From Limnohabitans sp. (lineage in GTDB: Bacteria; Pseudomonadota; Gammaproteobacteria; Burkholderiales; Burkholderiaceae_C), in the NCBI GenBank assembly GCA_030729445.1, contig JANQXJ010000089.1, forward strand, positions 1 to 29,869: 29,869 bases of DNA, read 5' to 3'. Under the pieces are notes generated by a model. The model was not told the origin of the DNA, ran no database searches, and saw nothing but the letters and a program-made list of their open reading frames with translations. Positions 8,046-15,846 of the stretch are shown here, piece after piece. The translations under genes and the position numbers were made by a program. The stretch's first letter is position 1. The number at the start of each line of letters is the position of its first letter.

Positions 8046-9073
8046 GCTGCTTCCTTCATCTGACGTTGCTGTTGTTTCTTGGCGTGGGCCAGTGCCGCTT
8101 CGCGCACCCAGGCGCCGTCGTTCCAGGCCTTGACGCGGGCGCCTAGGCGCTCCTTGTTGCAGGGGCCGTTGCCGTTGACGGTGGCCCAGAACTCGTCCCA
8201 GTCGATCTGGCCGTAGTCGTGGGCTTGACGCGCTTCGTTCCACTTCAAGTCCGGGTCAGGCAAGGTCACGCCCAGCAACTTGGCTTGCGGCACGGTGGCG
8301 TCGACAAATTTTTGACGCAGGTCGTCGTTGCTGATGCGCTTGATGCCCCAGCGCATGCCTTGTGCGCTGTTGGGGCTGTCGGCGTCAGGCGGCCCGAACA
8401 TGGCCAAGCACTTCCACCACCAGCGGTTCACGGCATCCTGCACCATGGCTTTTTGCTCAGCTGTGCCTTGCATCATCACCAGCAGGGCTTCGTAGCCTTG
8501 GCGCTGATGGAAGCTTTCTTCTTTGCACACCCGCACCATGGCGCGGGCGTAAGGGCCATACGAGCAGCGGCACAAGGGCACCTGGTTCATGATGGCCGCG
8601 CCATCGACCAGCCAGCCGACCACGCCCACATCGGCCCAGTTGAGCGTGGGGTAGTTGAAGATGGAGCTGTATTTGGCTTTGCCGCTGTGCAGTGCGTCCA
8701 GCATCTGGTCGCGGCTGGTACCCAAGGTTTCGGCAGCGCTGTACAAGTACAGGCCGTGCCCGCCTTCGTCTTGCACTTTCGCGATCAAAATGGCTTTGCG
8801 TTTCAGGCTGGGCGCGCGACTGATCCAGTTGCCTTCGGGCAGCATGCCGACGATTTCGCTGTGCGCGTGCTGGCTGATCTGGCGCACCAGGGTTTTGCGG
8901 TAGGCCTCTGGCATCCATTCGCGGGGTTCGATGCGGCCGTCGGCGTCGATGCGGGCGTCAAAGGCCGCTTGCAGGGCAGCGTCTTGGGCATTCAGGGCTT
9001 TGGGGACGGCCTTCAGACCGGCCGACTTGGCGTCTTCGGTTCCGTCCGGGACGCTGAAAGATTGCGTGTACAT
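8042..9073 (-). CDS. paaA: Phenylacetyl-CoA 1,2-epoxidase catalytic subunit PaaA
   Basis: A 343-residue di-iron oxygenase that epoxidises the ring of phenylacetyl-CoA, the committing step of aerobic phenylacetate breakdown. Ferritin-like helices carry the metal-ligand pattern: Glu near residue 73 (HSEIVGML), ExxH at about 103-106 (QDEGGHGLYL) and ExxH at about 186-189 (CKEESFHQRQ). The ATG at 9073 (MYTQSF) has a good AGGAG six bases upstream. An in-frame TTG at 9091 would place that ribosome site inside the gene, so it was rejected. This is the first gene of the minus-strand operon paaABCDE. Ligase (paaK), ring-opening (paaZ), isomerase (paaG) and regulator genes are not in this window. Confidence 0.97.
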   Translation of the reverse strand: MYTQSFSVPDGTEDAKSAGLKAVPKALNAQDAALQAAFDARIDADGRIEPREWMPEAYRKTLVRQISQHAHSEIVGMLPEGNWISRAPSLKRKAILIAKVQDEGGHGLYLYSAAETLGTSRDQMLDALHSGKAKYSSIFNYPTLNWADVGVVGWLVDGAAIMNQVPLCRCSYGPYARAMVRVCKEESFHQRQGYEALLVMMQGTAEQKAMVQDAVNRWWWKCLAMFGPPDADSPNSAQGMRWGIKRISNDDLRQKFVDATVPQAKLLGVTLPDPDLKWNEARQAHDYGQIDWDEFWATVNGNGPCNKERLGARVKAWNDGAWVREAALAHAKKQQQRQMKEAA

Positions 9074-9121
9074 GGGCTTCTCCTGCGCCAAACAGGATGG
9101 GATGATCGCGGCGCGGGTGCC

Positions 9122-9127
9122 AGTATA
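9122..9127 (-). promoter_or_regulatory. Predicted -10 box of the paa operon
   Basis: Read on the minus strand, GGTTATACTG contains the -10-like hexamer TATACT. The expected start of transcription is near 9115, leaving a leader of about 40 nt before paaA. No good -35 hexamer is seen at the usual distance; that position is occupied by the inverted repeat 9131-9156. Confidence 0.55.
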
Positions 9128-9130
9128 ACC

Positions 9131-9156
9131 ATTAACCGACCGTTCGGTCGGTTAAT
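9131..9156. promoter_or_regulatory. 26-bp inverted repeat, probable PaaR (TetR-type) operator
   Basis: Two perfect 12-bp arms, ATTAACCGACCG and CGGTCGGTTAAT, flank a central TT. The repeat ends three bases upstream of the paa -10 box on the minus strand, covering the -35/-10 spacer and the -35 position, which is a classical repressor site. Its ACCGACCG/CGGTCGGT half-sites resemble sites I recall for TetR-family PaaR regulators, which are released by phenylacetyl-CoA. The identity of the regulator is inferred, since no paaR gene is present here. Confidence 0.75.
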
Positions 9157-9250
9157 TTCAGTGCTTTGCGCTCAGGTATTTCCCTGATGAGCCTGGCGTG
9201 TGACGTCAATCGCCAAACTCAGAGCGGTGTCGCATAAAGCTTTTGGTGTT

Positions 9251-10138
9251 TCAGGAGGATTCAACCGCCCAGTTCTTGCCAGAGCCTCGCGCCAATGCGG
9301 GCCCCACCACGTCCAGCGCCTTGCGGATCTGGTCCTTCAAGGTGAAGGGTGGGTTGATGACAAACATGCCGCTGGCCACCAAGCCGCCTTCGTCGCCGGG
9401 GCCCCGACCGATCGCCAAGGTGGCGTTGAGCCAAGGCTTTTGTGACTGGTTGGCCAAGGTGCGCAGGCGTTTGGGCAGGTCGTGCGCCTCAGGGCGCGGG
9501 ATGATGGGGTACCAAACCAGGTAAGTGCCCGTGGAAAAGCGCTTGATGTATTCCTGAATCACGTTCGCCACTTTGGCGTAATCGGATTTGATCTCGTAGC
9601 TGGGGTCGATCAGCACCATGGCGCGCTTGGAGCCTGTGGCCGATGGCGGTGGGGGCAGCAGCTTTTTGAGGGCCTCAAAGCCGTCTTCGCGGCTCACCGT
9701 GACCGTGCGTCCGGCTTCAAGCTGCGCGATGTTGGACATCAGGGCTTTGCTGTCGGTGGGGTGCAATTCGAACAGGCGCAAGCGGTCGCGCGATTCGTGG
9801 CGCATCAGCCGTTGCATCAAAAAGGGCGAGCCCGGGTAAATCTTGGCTTGCCCGTTGGGGTTGAAGCTGGCGATTTGTTCCAAGTAGTCCTGCACGGGCT
9901 CAGGGAGAGCCTCTAGCTTTTCAGCCGCCTCCAAGAGTTTGAAGAGACCGTCCTCAGCTTCAGCCCCTTTTTGGGAGTAATCGCCGTCCAGTCGGTACAA
10001 ACCGGCCCCGGCGTGGGTGTCAATGAGGGTGATGCCGGCCTCTTTTTGCATGAGGTGGCGCATGGTGGCGAGCAAGGTGATGTGTTTGAGCACATCGGCA
10101 TGGTTGCCCGCGTGAAAAGCGTGTCGGTAACTGAACAT
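9251..10138 (-). CDS. rlmJ: 23S rRNA (adenine-2030-N6)-methyltransferase RlmJ
   Basis: A 295-residue SAM-dependent methyltransferase that modifies A2030 of 23S rRNA. The family opening MFSYRHAFHAGNHADVLKHI is intact. It is followed by the SAM-binding DTHAGAGLY and the catalytic DPSYE, equivalent to the DPPY-type motif of N6-adenine methyltransferases. Near the C-terminus lie LVWYPI and ASGMFVINPPFTL. The ATG at 10138 matches the family start; the upstream open frame has no similarity. It is transcribed in the same direction as paaA, but the 177-base gap with its own promoter separates the two functions. Confidence 0.95.
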   Translation of the reverse strand: MFSYRHAFHAGNHADVLKHITLLATMRHLMQKEAGITLIDTHAGAGLYRLDGDYSQKGAEAEDGLFKLLEAAEKLEALPEPVQDYLEQIASFNPNGQAKIYPGSPFLMQRLMRHESRDRLRLFELHPTDSKALMSNIAQLEAGRTVTVSREDGFEALKKLLPPPPSATGSKRAMVLIDPSYEIKSDYAKVANVIQEYIKRFSTGTYLVWYPIIPRPEAHDLPKRLRTLANQSQKPWLNATLAIGRGPGDEGGLVASGMFVINPPFTLKDQIRKALDVVGPALARGSGKNWAVESS

Positions 10139-10182
10139 GCCTTGATGGTAACCAATAACGCCCGCAAGTCCTTGATTTTTCG

Positions 10183-10335
10183 TATAATAGAAGGCTTCGC
10201 AGCGATTCAGTGGTCCCGCGGCGAAGGCGCCATCTGCCGCAAGGCATTGGCAATTTCCCACCTAAGAGGCTCCCAATAGAGGAGCACCGACCGTGGAAAA
10301 GGACCCGCCAAACCTTTCTTTTAAAGAGAAAACTC
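10183..10335 (+). promoter_or_regulatory. rplM-rpsI promoter -10 box and leader
   Basis: A consensus TATAAT at 10183-10188 places the transcript start near 10195 and gives a leader of about 140 nt before rplM. No good -35 hexamer is visible 16-18 bases upstream. CTTCGC (10195-10200) can pair with GCGAAG (10221-10226) right at the 5' end. A long leader suits the autogenous control by L13 reported for E. coli, but no specific L13 site can be recognised. Confidence 0.55.
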
Positions 10336-10767
10336 ATGACAACAACTTTCAGCGCAAAACCCGCTGAGGTCGTGCACGAGTGGTTTGTGATTGACGCGAC
10401 CGACAAGGTCCTCGGACGAGTAGCCAGCGAAGTTGCTCTCCGTTTGCGCGGCAAACACAAGGCCATTTACACGCCTCACGTCGACACCGGTGACTTCATC
10501 GTCATCATCAATGCTGCCCAGCTCAAAGTGACGGGCACCAAGACCATCGACAAAGTGTATTACCGTCACTCGGGTTATCCCGGCGGTATCACTGCAACCA
10601 ACTTCCGCGACATGCAAGCCAAGCACCCTGGCCGCGCACTCGAGAAGGCTGTCAAGGGCATGCTGCCCAAGGGCCCACTCGGTTACGCCATGATCAAGAA
10701 ACTCAAGGTGTATGGTGGCGCTGAGCACCCACACACCGCCCAACAGCCTAAAGTGCTGGACATCTAA
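10336..10767 (+). CDS. rplM: 50S ribosomal protein L13
   Basis: A 143-residue protein of the large ribosomal subunit. Conserved parts are WFVIDATDKVLGRVASEVAL, LRGKHKAIYTPHVDTGDFIV, YYRHSGYPGG and MLPKGPLGYAMIKKLKVYGG. The ATG at 10336 gives the usual beta-proteobacterial length. The ribosome site is weak (AAAGAGAAAA). It is followed after 11 bases by rpsI, the standard L13-S9 operon. Confidence 0.99.
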   Translation: MTTTFSAKPAEVVHEWFVIDATDKVLGRVASEVALRLRGKHKAIYTPHVDTGDFIVIINAAQLKVTGTKTIDKVYYRHSGYPGGITATNFRDMQAKHPGRALEKAVKGMLPKGPLGYAMIKKLKVYGGAEHPHTAQQPKVLDI

Positions 10768-10778
10768 GGAGCCTTGAG

Positions 10779-11171
10779 ATGATTGGTGAATGGAACAATG
10801 GCACAGGCCGTCGCAAATCCAGCGTCGCCCGCGTGTTTCTGAAAAAAGGCACTGGCAAGATCACGGTCAACGGCAAGGACATCCAAGCCTACTTCGGCCG
10901 CGAAACTTCGATCATGATCGCCAAGCAACCCCTCATGTTGACCAACCATGCCGAAACTTTCGACATCATGATCAACGTGCACGGCGGTGGCGAATCCGGT
11001 CAAGCCGGCGCATCGCGCCACGGCATCACCCGCGCCCTGATTGACTACGATGCAACGCTCAAGCCTGCGCTGAGCCAAGCTGGTTTTGTCACCCGTGACG
11101 CCCGTGAAGTCGAACGTAAAAAGGTTGGCTTGCACTCTGCACGTCGCCGCAAGCAGTTCTCCAAGCGTTAA
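10779..11171 (+). CDS. rpsI: 30S ribosomal protein S9
   Basis: A 130-residue protein of the small ribosomal subunit. It has the signature GTGRRKSSVARVFLKKG, the loop GGGESGQAGASRHGITRAL and the canonical C-terminus RRRKQFSKR, whose tail reaches the ribosomal P site. AAGGAG precedes the ATG. It is co-transcribed with rplM and followed by an intrinsic terminator. Confidence 0.99.
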   Translation: MIGEWNNGTGRRKSSVARVFLKKGTGKITVNGKDIQAYFGRETSIMIAKQPLMLTNHAETFDIMINVHGGGESGQAGASRHGITRALIDYDATLKPALSQAGFVTRDAREVERKKVGLHSARRRKQFSKR

Positions 11172-11191
11172 TCCGCTTTTTCTGCTTCATC

Positions 11192-11225
11192 AAAAAGCCG
11201 CACCGGTTCGCCGTGGCGGCTTTTT
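11192..11225 (+). terminator. Intrinsic terminator of rplM-rpsI
   Basis: AAAAAGCCGCACCGG pairs with CCGTGGCGGCTTTTT around a TTCG loop, with two adjacent mismatches in a 15-bp stem. The descending arm ends in a T run. It begins 20 bases after the rpsI stop. Confidence 0.85.
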
Positions 11226-11307
11226 GTTTGTGCGCTTGGGGATTGAAAAGCCCATGAGCCCAGTAGCGTTACTGCTGCAGACAGGCGGTAATTCCCGACC
11301 AGCGCGC

Positions 11308-11313
11308 TATACT
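11308..11313 (+). promoter_or_regulatory. Possible -10 box for erpA
   Basis: TATACT lies 26 bases upstream of the erpA ATG and downstream of the rpsI terminator. No convincing -35 element or Fe-S regulator (IscR) site was recognised. Confidence 0.4.
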
Positions 11314-11339
11314 ATTTGACATTGAACCGGAGAAACACC

Positions 11340-11705
11340 ATGAGCGCTCTTGCTGAAAATATCCAAACCGAAATGCCCGAACCGATTGTCTTCACCGACA
11401 GCGCGGCCGCCAAGGTGGCTGACCTGATCGCCGAAGAGGGCAACCCTGATTTGAAGCTGCGCGTGTTTGTCCAAGGTGGTGGCTGCTCGGGCTTTCAGTA
11501 CGGCTTCACCTTCGATGAAATCACCAACGAAGACGACACCACCATGAGCAAAAATGGCGTGTCTCTGTTGATCGACGCCATGAGTTACCAGTACTTGATT
11601 GGCGCTGAGATTGACTACAAAGAAGATTTGCAGGGCGCTCAGTTCGTCATCAAGAATCCGAACGCCACATCGACTTGCGGCTGCGGTTCTTCTTTCTCGA
11701 CCTGA
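11340..11705 (+). CDS. erpA: Iron-sulfur cluster insertion protein ErpA
   Basis: A 121-residue A-type carrier that hands [Fe-S] clusters to apoproteins. The three conserved cluster Cys are present: one in FVQGGGCSGFQYGF and two in the C-terminal STCGCGSSFS. The ATG at 11340 has GGAG upstream; the earlier TTG in frame overlaps the -10 region and was rejected. ErpA beside rplM-rpsI is an order I associate with beta-proteobacteria. The gene converges with anmK, 33 bases between stops. Confidence 0.96.
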   Translation: MSALAENIQTEMPEPIVFTDSAAAKVADLIAEEGNPDLKLRVFVQGGGCSGFQYGFTFDEITNEDDTTMSKNGVSLLIDAMSYQYLIGAEIDYKEDLQGAQFVIKNPNATSTCGCGSSFST

Positions 11706-11738
11706 TTTCAGACTGAGGTCAGCTGGGCTGGCCCAATA

Positions 11739-12875
11739 TCAACGGGGGTAAATGGCCCCCAAAACACGGGCGCCTCGGGCGCCCGTGACGCTTGGTAGGC
11801 TGGATGTTTCACGTCGTACGGTTTTGAACGCCAGCCAGGCAAAGGCGGCAGCTTCCACTTGCAGTGGCGGCAGGCCTTGCAAATCGCTGCTGACCACCTG
11901 AAGTTGGGGTAGGTGGTGGGCCAAGCGGCGCATCAAATGGCTGTTCAAGGCGCCACCACCACACACAATCAGCGTCTGCGCATTGGCGGCGTGTTGCAAA
12001 ACATCTTGTGCACATGCCAGCGCTGTGAACTCTGTCAAAGTGGCTTGCACATCCTGTGCCGCCAACGTGGCTTTGGGTAAACGTGTTTGCAGCCAGGACG
12101 GATTGAAAAGGTCACGCCCTGTGCTTTTTGGCGGAGCGCGGTGCAGATAGTTTTCACCCATCAAGTTGTCCAGCAATTCGGGCAAAACACGACCTCCAGC
12201 CGCCCAGGCGCCATCGCGGTCAAACGGGGCTCCTGTGTGCTTGGCGCACCAGTGGTCCATGAGTGCGTTACCTGGGCCGCAGTCCCAACCCAAGACATCG
12301 CCCTGCGGGTGAAGTACGCTGAGGTTGGAGATGCCCCCAATGTTGAGCACGGCCACGCAACGCCCCGGCTGTGCAAACACGCCTTGGTGAAAAGCAGGCA
12401 CCAGCGGTGCCCCTTGTCCTCCTGCTGCCAGATCCCGACTTCTGAAATCGGACACGACGTCAATGCCCGTCAATTCGGCCAACAAAGCGGGGTTGATCAG
12501 TTGCAGGGTGTAGCCCACCGCAGCTTGGTGGCGTGCCACATCCGCATCGAACTCGAGAGGGCGATGGCGCACGGTTTGGCCATGGGCTCCGATGGCGCTG
12601 ACCTGTTCACAATGGATGCTGGTTTGGTGCAACAAGCGTTGAACCACTTCGGCGTAATGGCGCGAGATGGCATTACCAACCAGGGCGCTGCGGTGCAGTT
12701 CGTCCGTCCCACTTTGGTTGAGCGCGAGCAATTCACTGCGAAAAGCTGGCTCAAAAGACTCAAAATCATGGGCCACCACCTTCAATCGACCGGCATTGTC
12801 AATGCTGGCGATGATTCCATCCACCCCATCTAAGGAGGTGCCGGACATGAGTCCGATGAAGAAAGTGGGGGTCAT
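11739..12875 (-). CDS. anmK: Anhydro-N-acetylmuramic acid kinase
   Basis: A 378-residue cytoplasmic kinase of peptidoglycan recycling that cleaves and phosphorylates 1,6-anhydro-MurNAc to MurNAc-6-phosphate. Recognised from FFIGLMSGTSLDGVDGIIAS at the start, IGAHGQTVRH, VAVLNIGGISNLSVL, WDCGPGNALMDHW and LIVCGGGALNSHLMRRL. The length is normal. It follows the M23 peptidoglycan hydrolase gene on the same strand after 81 bases, linking cell-wall cleavage to recycling. No Shine-Dalgarno is seen before the ATG. Confidence 0.96.
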   Translation of the reverse strand: MTPTFFIGLMSGTSLDGVDGIIASIDNAGRLKVVAHDFESFEPAFRSELLALNQSGTDELHRSALVGNAISRHYAEVVQRLLHQTSIHCEQVSAIGAHGQTVRHRPLEFDADVARHQAAVGYTLQLINPALLAELTGIDVVSDFRSRDLAAGGQGAPLVPAFHQGVFAQPGRCVAVLNIGGISNLSVLHPQGDVLGWDCGPGNALMDHWCAKHTGAPFDRDGAWAAGGRVLPELLDNLMGENYLHRAPPKSTGRDLFNPSWLQTRLPKATLAAQDVQATLTEFTALACAQDVLQHAANAQTLIVCGGGALNSHLMRRLAHHLPQLQVVSSDLQGLPPLQVEAAAFAWLAFKTVRRETSSLPSVTGARGARVLGAIYPR

Positions 12876-12956
12876 TCAGGGGACAGAGGAGGGGTTGGGC
12901 CCGCAGGATCGGGGCATGTCTGAAGGAGTCAAGAAGCGACCCTATAGACCAGCAGT

Positions 12957-14423
12957 TTATTGGCTGCTGACTTCTCGCATTTGGGCAGCGGCTTGCAACT
13001 GCGATTGGGCTTGCCCCACCTGAGCGACGAATCGCGCCATAGAGGTTGGCGCAATGGGGCCGCTTTGAGCTTGCTGGATGATTTTTTGTGGATCAACGTG
13101 CACGCCATTCACACGAAATTCAAAGTGCAAATGGGGGCCAGTGGACCAACCGGTAGAACCCACAGCACCAATAACCTGACCTTTTTGCACAGTTTGGCGG
13201 CTACGAACTTGGATGCGGCTCAAGTGCGCATACAAGGTGGAGTGGCCATTGCCATGTCGAATTTCGACCACATTGCCATAACCACCTTTTCGGCCTGCAA
13301 AAGTGACCACACCGTCACCCACCGTCATGGCGGGTGTACCCGTTGGAGCGGCGTAATCCACACCGCGGTGAGCCTGTTTGGTTTTAAAAATAGGATGCAG
13401 TCGCATCGAAAAACCACTGGTTTGGCGAGAGAAATTCAGAGGCGATGCGAGGTAGGAGCGGCTCAAGCTCTTGCCGTCCATGTCGTAATAATTACCCTTT
13501 TGGCCTGGCTCTTGGAACCAAACCGCGTCGTATTGTTTGTTGTCATTGTGAAATTCAGCGCTGAGCACTCGGCCTGTGCGCAAGGGTTCACCATCGGCTT
13601 CGAGCACTTCGTAAACCACTGAAAAGCGAGCGCCTTTGCGCAGAGTGCGGTGGAAATCGATTTGATTCGAAAAAATCTGGGTCAGTTGATGAATCACCGG
13701 GTCAGGCAGGCGAGCCTCATCAGCGGCATCGTAGAGCGAACGTGTCACCGTTCCACCAGTCATTCGGATACTGGTGTTCATGGGCGAGGTCTCAAGCGCC
13801 GCTTGGAATCCTTGGCCGGAACGCTCTACGCGCAGACGCTGGAAGAAGGTGTCATTTTCGTTTTTGAGCCAACGAACGCTCAGAGAAAGAAGAGACTGCT
13901 GACCGGTGACTTCGGCAGAAACTGCACGGCCGCCTTGTTGCAGAGCCTGACGGGCCAAGGGGTGTTTGCGCAAAAAGGCAGCGGCTTCGGCATCGACCAG
14001 CCCCAATCGGCGCAACAAAGCTTCGGGGGTGTCGGAAGCACGGGTCAGGTCTGATCGCGTCAGATTGACTTGGAATTCGTCCAGCTGTTCAGCTTGGGAT
14101 TCGAGTTGAGCGATCTCCACAGGCACCGTGATGTTGACCACGGGTTGATCGGCGATGTCTGGCCCCAGATTGGCCACCGCAAAAGCGCCACCACCACCCA
14201 CGAGCAAGATGCTGGCCAAGCTGGCAACGATGGTTTTGGGATAACTTTTGAGCCACCCTTGAAAAACCAAACTGGCTTGGTTGAGTTGAGGGTGGTAGCC
14301 GTCCAGCCAAGCCAGCAACTTTTGCGTGGCGATCAAAACCGCACCCAACACGGCTGTACCGATGAACAAAATGTTCAGCAGCAAAGCCGTCAATCGAGAT
14401 TGAATGTTGGACAGAGTGGGCAT
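12957..14423 (-). CDS. M23-family peptidoglycan DD-metalloendopeptidase
   Basis: A 488-residue membrane-anchored cell-wall hydrolase of the MepM/LytM type. The LytM domain has the Zn motif H352-R-G-V-D356, His400 (LYAHLS) and H431-L-H433. Before it come a helical region and the beta-rich segment 255-340 typical of MepM relatives. Two hydrophobic stretches occur near the N-terminus (about 11-33 and 63-82); relatives I know have only one, so the annotated ATG may be early. It is the only ATG before the second stretch, and it lacks a clear ribosome site. It stands divergent to tyrS (141-base gap) and upstream of anmK. Expected role: cutting cross-links during wall expansion. Confidence 0.9.
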   Translation of the reverse strand: MPTLSNIQSRLTALLLNILFIGTAVLGAVLIATQKLLAWLDGYHPQLNQASLVFQGWLKSYPKTIVASLASILLVGGGGAFAVANLGPDIADQPVVNITVPVEIAQLESQAEQLDEFQVNLTRSDLTRASDTPEALLRRLGLVDAEAAAFLRKHPLARQALQQGGRAVSAEVTGQQSLLSLSVRWLKNENDTFFQRLRVERSGQGFQAALETSPMNTSIRMTGGTVTRSLYDAADEARLPDPVIHQLTQIFSNQIDFHRTLRKGARFSVVYEVLEADGEPLRTGRVLSAEFHNDNKQYDAVWFQEPGQKGNYYDMDGKSLSRSYLASPLNFSRQTSGFSMRLHPIFKTKQAHRGVDYAAPTGTPAMTVGDGVVTFAGRKGGYGNVVEIRHGNGHSTLYAHLSRIQVRSRQTVQKGQVIGAVGSTGWSTGPHLHFEFRVNGVHVDPQKIIQQAQSGPIAPTSMARFVAQVGQAQSQLQAAAQMREVSSQ

Positions 14424-14564
14424 GGAAAAGGGGATAAAGGCGAAATCAGTGCAAACAAGCAGCGAATGGTTCGCCAAGCAACTTCGGGTCGCACATAAAA
14501 TGCTTTCCAAAATGCAGCTTCTATTGTACAGGGCTACTCCGCAGTCAACACAGAAAAAACCCTT

Positions 14565-15797
14565 ATGAATCAACCCCTTGTTACAAAATATCCGGTCAAT
14601 GACCGTGTCTTGAATGCTTTGGAAGTGACTTTACGAGGGTGTGAGGAACTGATTCCTCAAGAAGATTGGCTGCAAAAGCTGGCCAAATCCGAGGCCACAG
14701 GCGTGCCCCTGCGCATCAAATTGGGCCTGGACCCAACGGCACCCGACATCCACATCGGCCATACCGTGGTGCTCAACAAGATGCGCCAGCTGCAGGACTT
14801 GGGCCATCAGGTCATCTTTCTGATCGGTGACTTCACCAGCCTCATTGGCGACCCGTCTGGCCGCAACAGCACCCGCCCGCCCCTCACGCCCGAGCAGATC
14901 AAGGCGAACGCCGAGACCTATTACAAACAAGCCAGTTTGGTGCTGGACCCCTCTAAAACAGAGATCCGCTACAACAGTGAGTGGTCGCTACCATTGGGTT
15001 CCATGGGCATGATCCAGCTGGCGGCCAAGTACACCGTGGCCCGCATGATGGAGCGCAATGACTTCCACGACCGCTTCAAGGCCGGTACCCCCATTTCGGT
15101 GCATGAGTTCCTGTACCCGCTGATGCAGGGCTACGACTCGGTCGCGCTCAAAAGCGACCTGGAGCTGGGTGGCACCGACCAAAAATTCAACTTGCTGATG
15201 GGCCGCCACCTGCAGGCCGAGTATGGCCAAGAGCCGCAGTGCATCTTGACCATGCCGCTGCTCGAAGGCCTGGACGGCGTGGACAAGATGTCCAAATCCA
15301 AGAACAACTACATCGGCATTGCCGAAGAGCCCAACACCATGTTCGCCAAGGTGCTGAGCATTTCGGACACCTTGATGTGGCGCTGGTACACGCTTCTCTC
15401 CTTCAAGTCGATGGCCGAGATCGAGTCGCTGAAAAAAGAAGTCGAAGGCGGGCGCAACCCCAAAGACGCCAAGGTCATGCTGGCCAAGGAAATCACCGCC
15501 CGTTTCCACAGCGCAGCGGCCGCCGAGGCAGCCGAGCAAGATTTCATCAACCGCAGCAAAGGCGGTGTGCCTGACGACATCCCTGAAGTGTCCTTGTCGG
15601 GTGCGCCCATGGGCATTGGGGCCTTGCTCAAGTCGGCGGGCCTGGCCCCGTCGACCACAGAGGCCGGACGTCTGATCGACGGCGGGGGAGTCCGTGTGGA
15701 CTCCAGCGTGGTCAGCGACAAGGGTTTGAAACTCGAAGCGGGGACTTACGTGGTGCAGGTGGGCAAGCGCAAATTTGCCAGGGTCACGCTGTCTTGA
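14565..15797 (+). CDS. tyrS: Tyrosyl-tRNA synthetase (TyrZ-like type)
   Basis: A 410-residue class I synthetase that charges tRNA-Tyr. The HIGH motif is at 63-66 (DIHIGHTVVL), the tyrosine site region is GGTDQKFNLLMGR (202-214) and KMSKS is at 241-245. A C-terminal S4-like RNA-binding domain includes LIDGGGVRVDSSVVSDKGLK. KLGLDPTAPDIHIGHTVVL and the overall length fit the TyrRZ branch rather than the E. coli TyrRS branch. No clear ribosome site precedes the ATG. The gene is divergent from the M23 peptidase gene, so the 141-base gap must hold both promoters; TATTGT near 14523 is a weak -10 candidate. Confidence 0.97.
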   Translation: MNQPLVTKYPVNDRVLNALEVTLRGCEELIPQEDWLQKLAKSEATGVPLRIKLGLDPTAPDIHIGHTVVLNKMRQLQDLGHQVIFLIGDFTSLIGDPSGRNSTRPPLTPEQIKANAETYYKQASLVLDPSKTEIRYNSEWSLPLGSMGMIQLAAKYTVARMMERNDFHDRFKAGTPISVHEFLYPLMQGYDSVALKSDLELGGTDQKFNLLMGRHLQAEYGQEPQCILTMPLLEGLDGVDKMSKSKNNYIGIAEEPNTMFAKVLSISDTLMWRWYTLLSFKSMAEIESLKKEVEGGRNPKDAKVMLAKEITARFHSAAAAEAAEQDFINRSKGGVPDDIPEVSLSGAPMGIGALLKSAGLAPSTTEAGRLIDGGGVRVDSSVVSDKGLKLEAGTYVVQVGKRKFARVTLS

Positions 15798-15834
15798 TCG
15801 GGGGCTGGCGCACGGAGAGCTCATCCAGCGGGGG

Positions 15835-15840
15835 TATGCT
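15835..15840 (+). promoter_or_regulatory. Possible -10 box of a leaderless CDF-transporter transcript
   Basis: TATGCT ends 6 bases before the ATG at 15847, and no Shine-Dalgarno sequence lies between. No good -35 element is seen. It is one of several genes in the window with this spacing. Confidence 0.35.
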
Positions 15841-15846
15841 GAGCCC

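Noticed and set aside
9074..9091. TTG start for PaaA at 9091
   Set aside because: The AGGAG ribosome site for ATG 9073 lies inside these six codons, and PaaA proteins begin near MYTQ.
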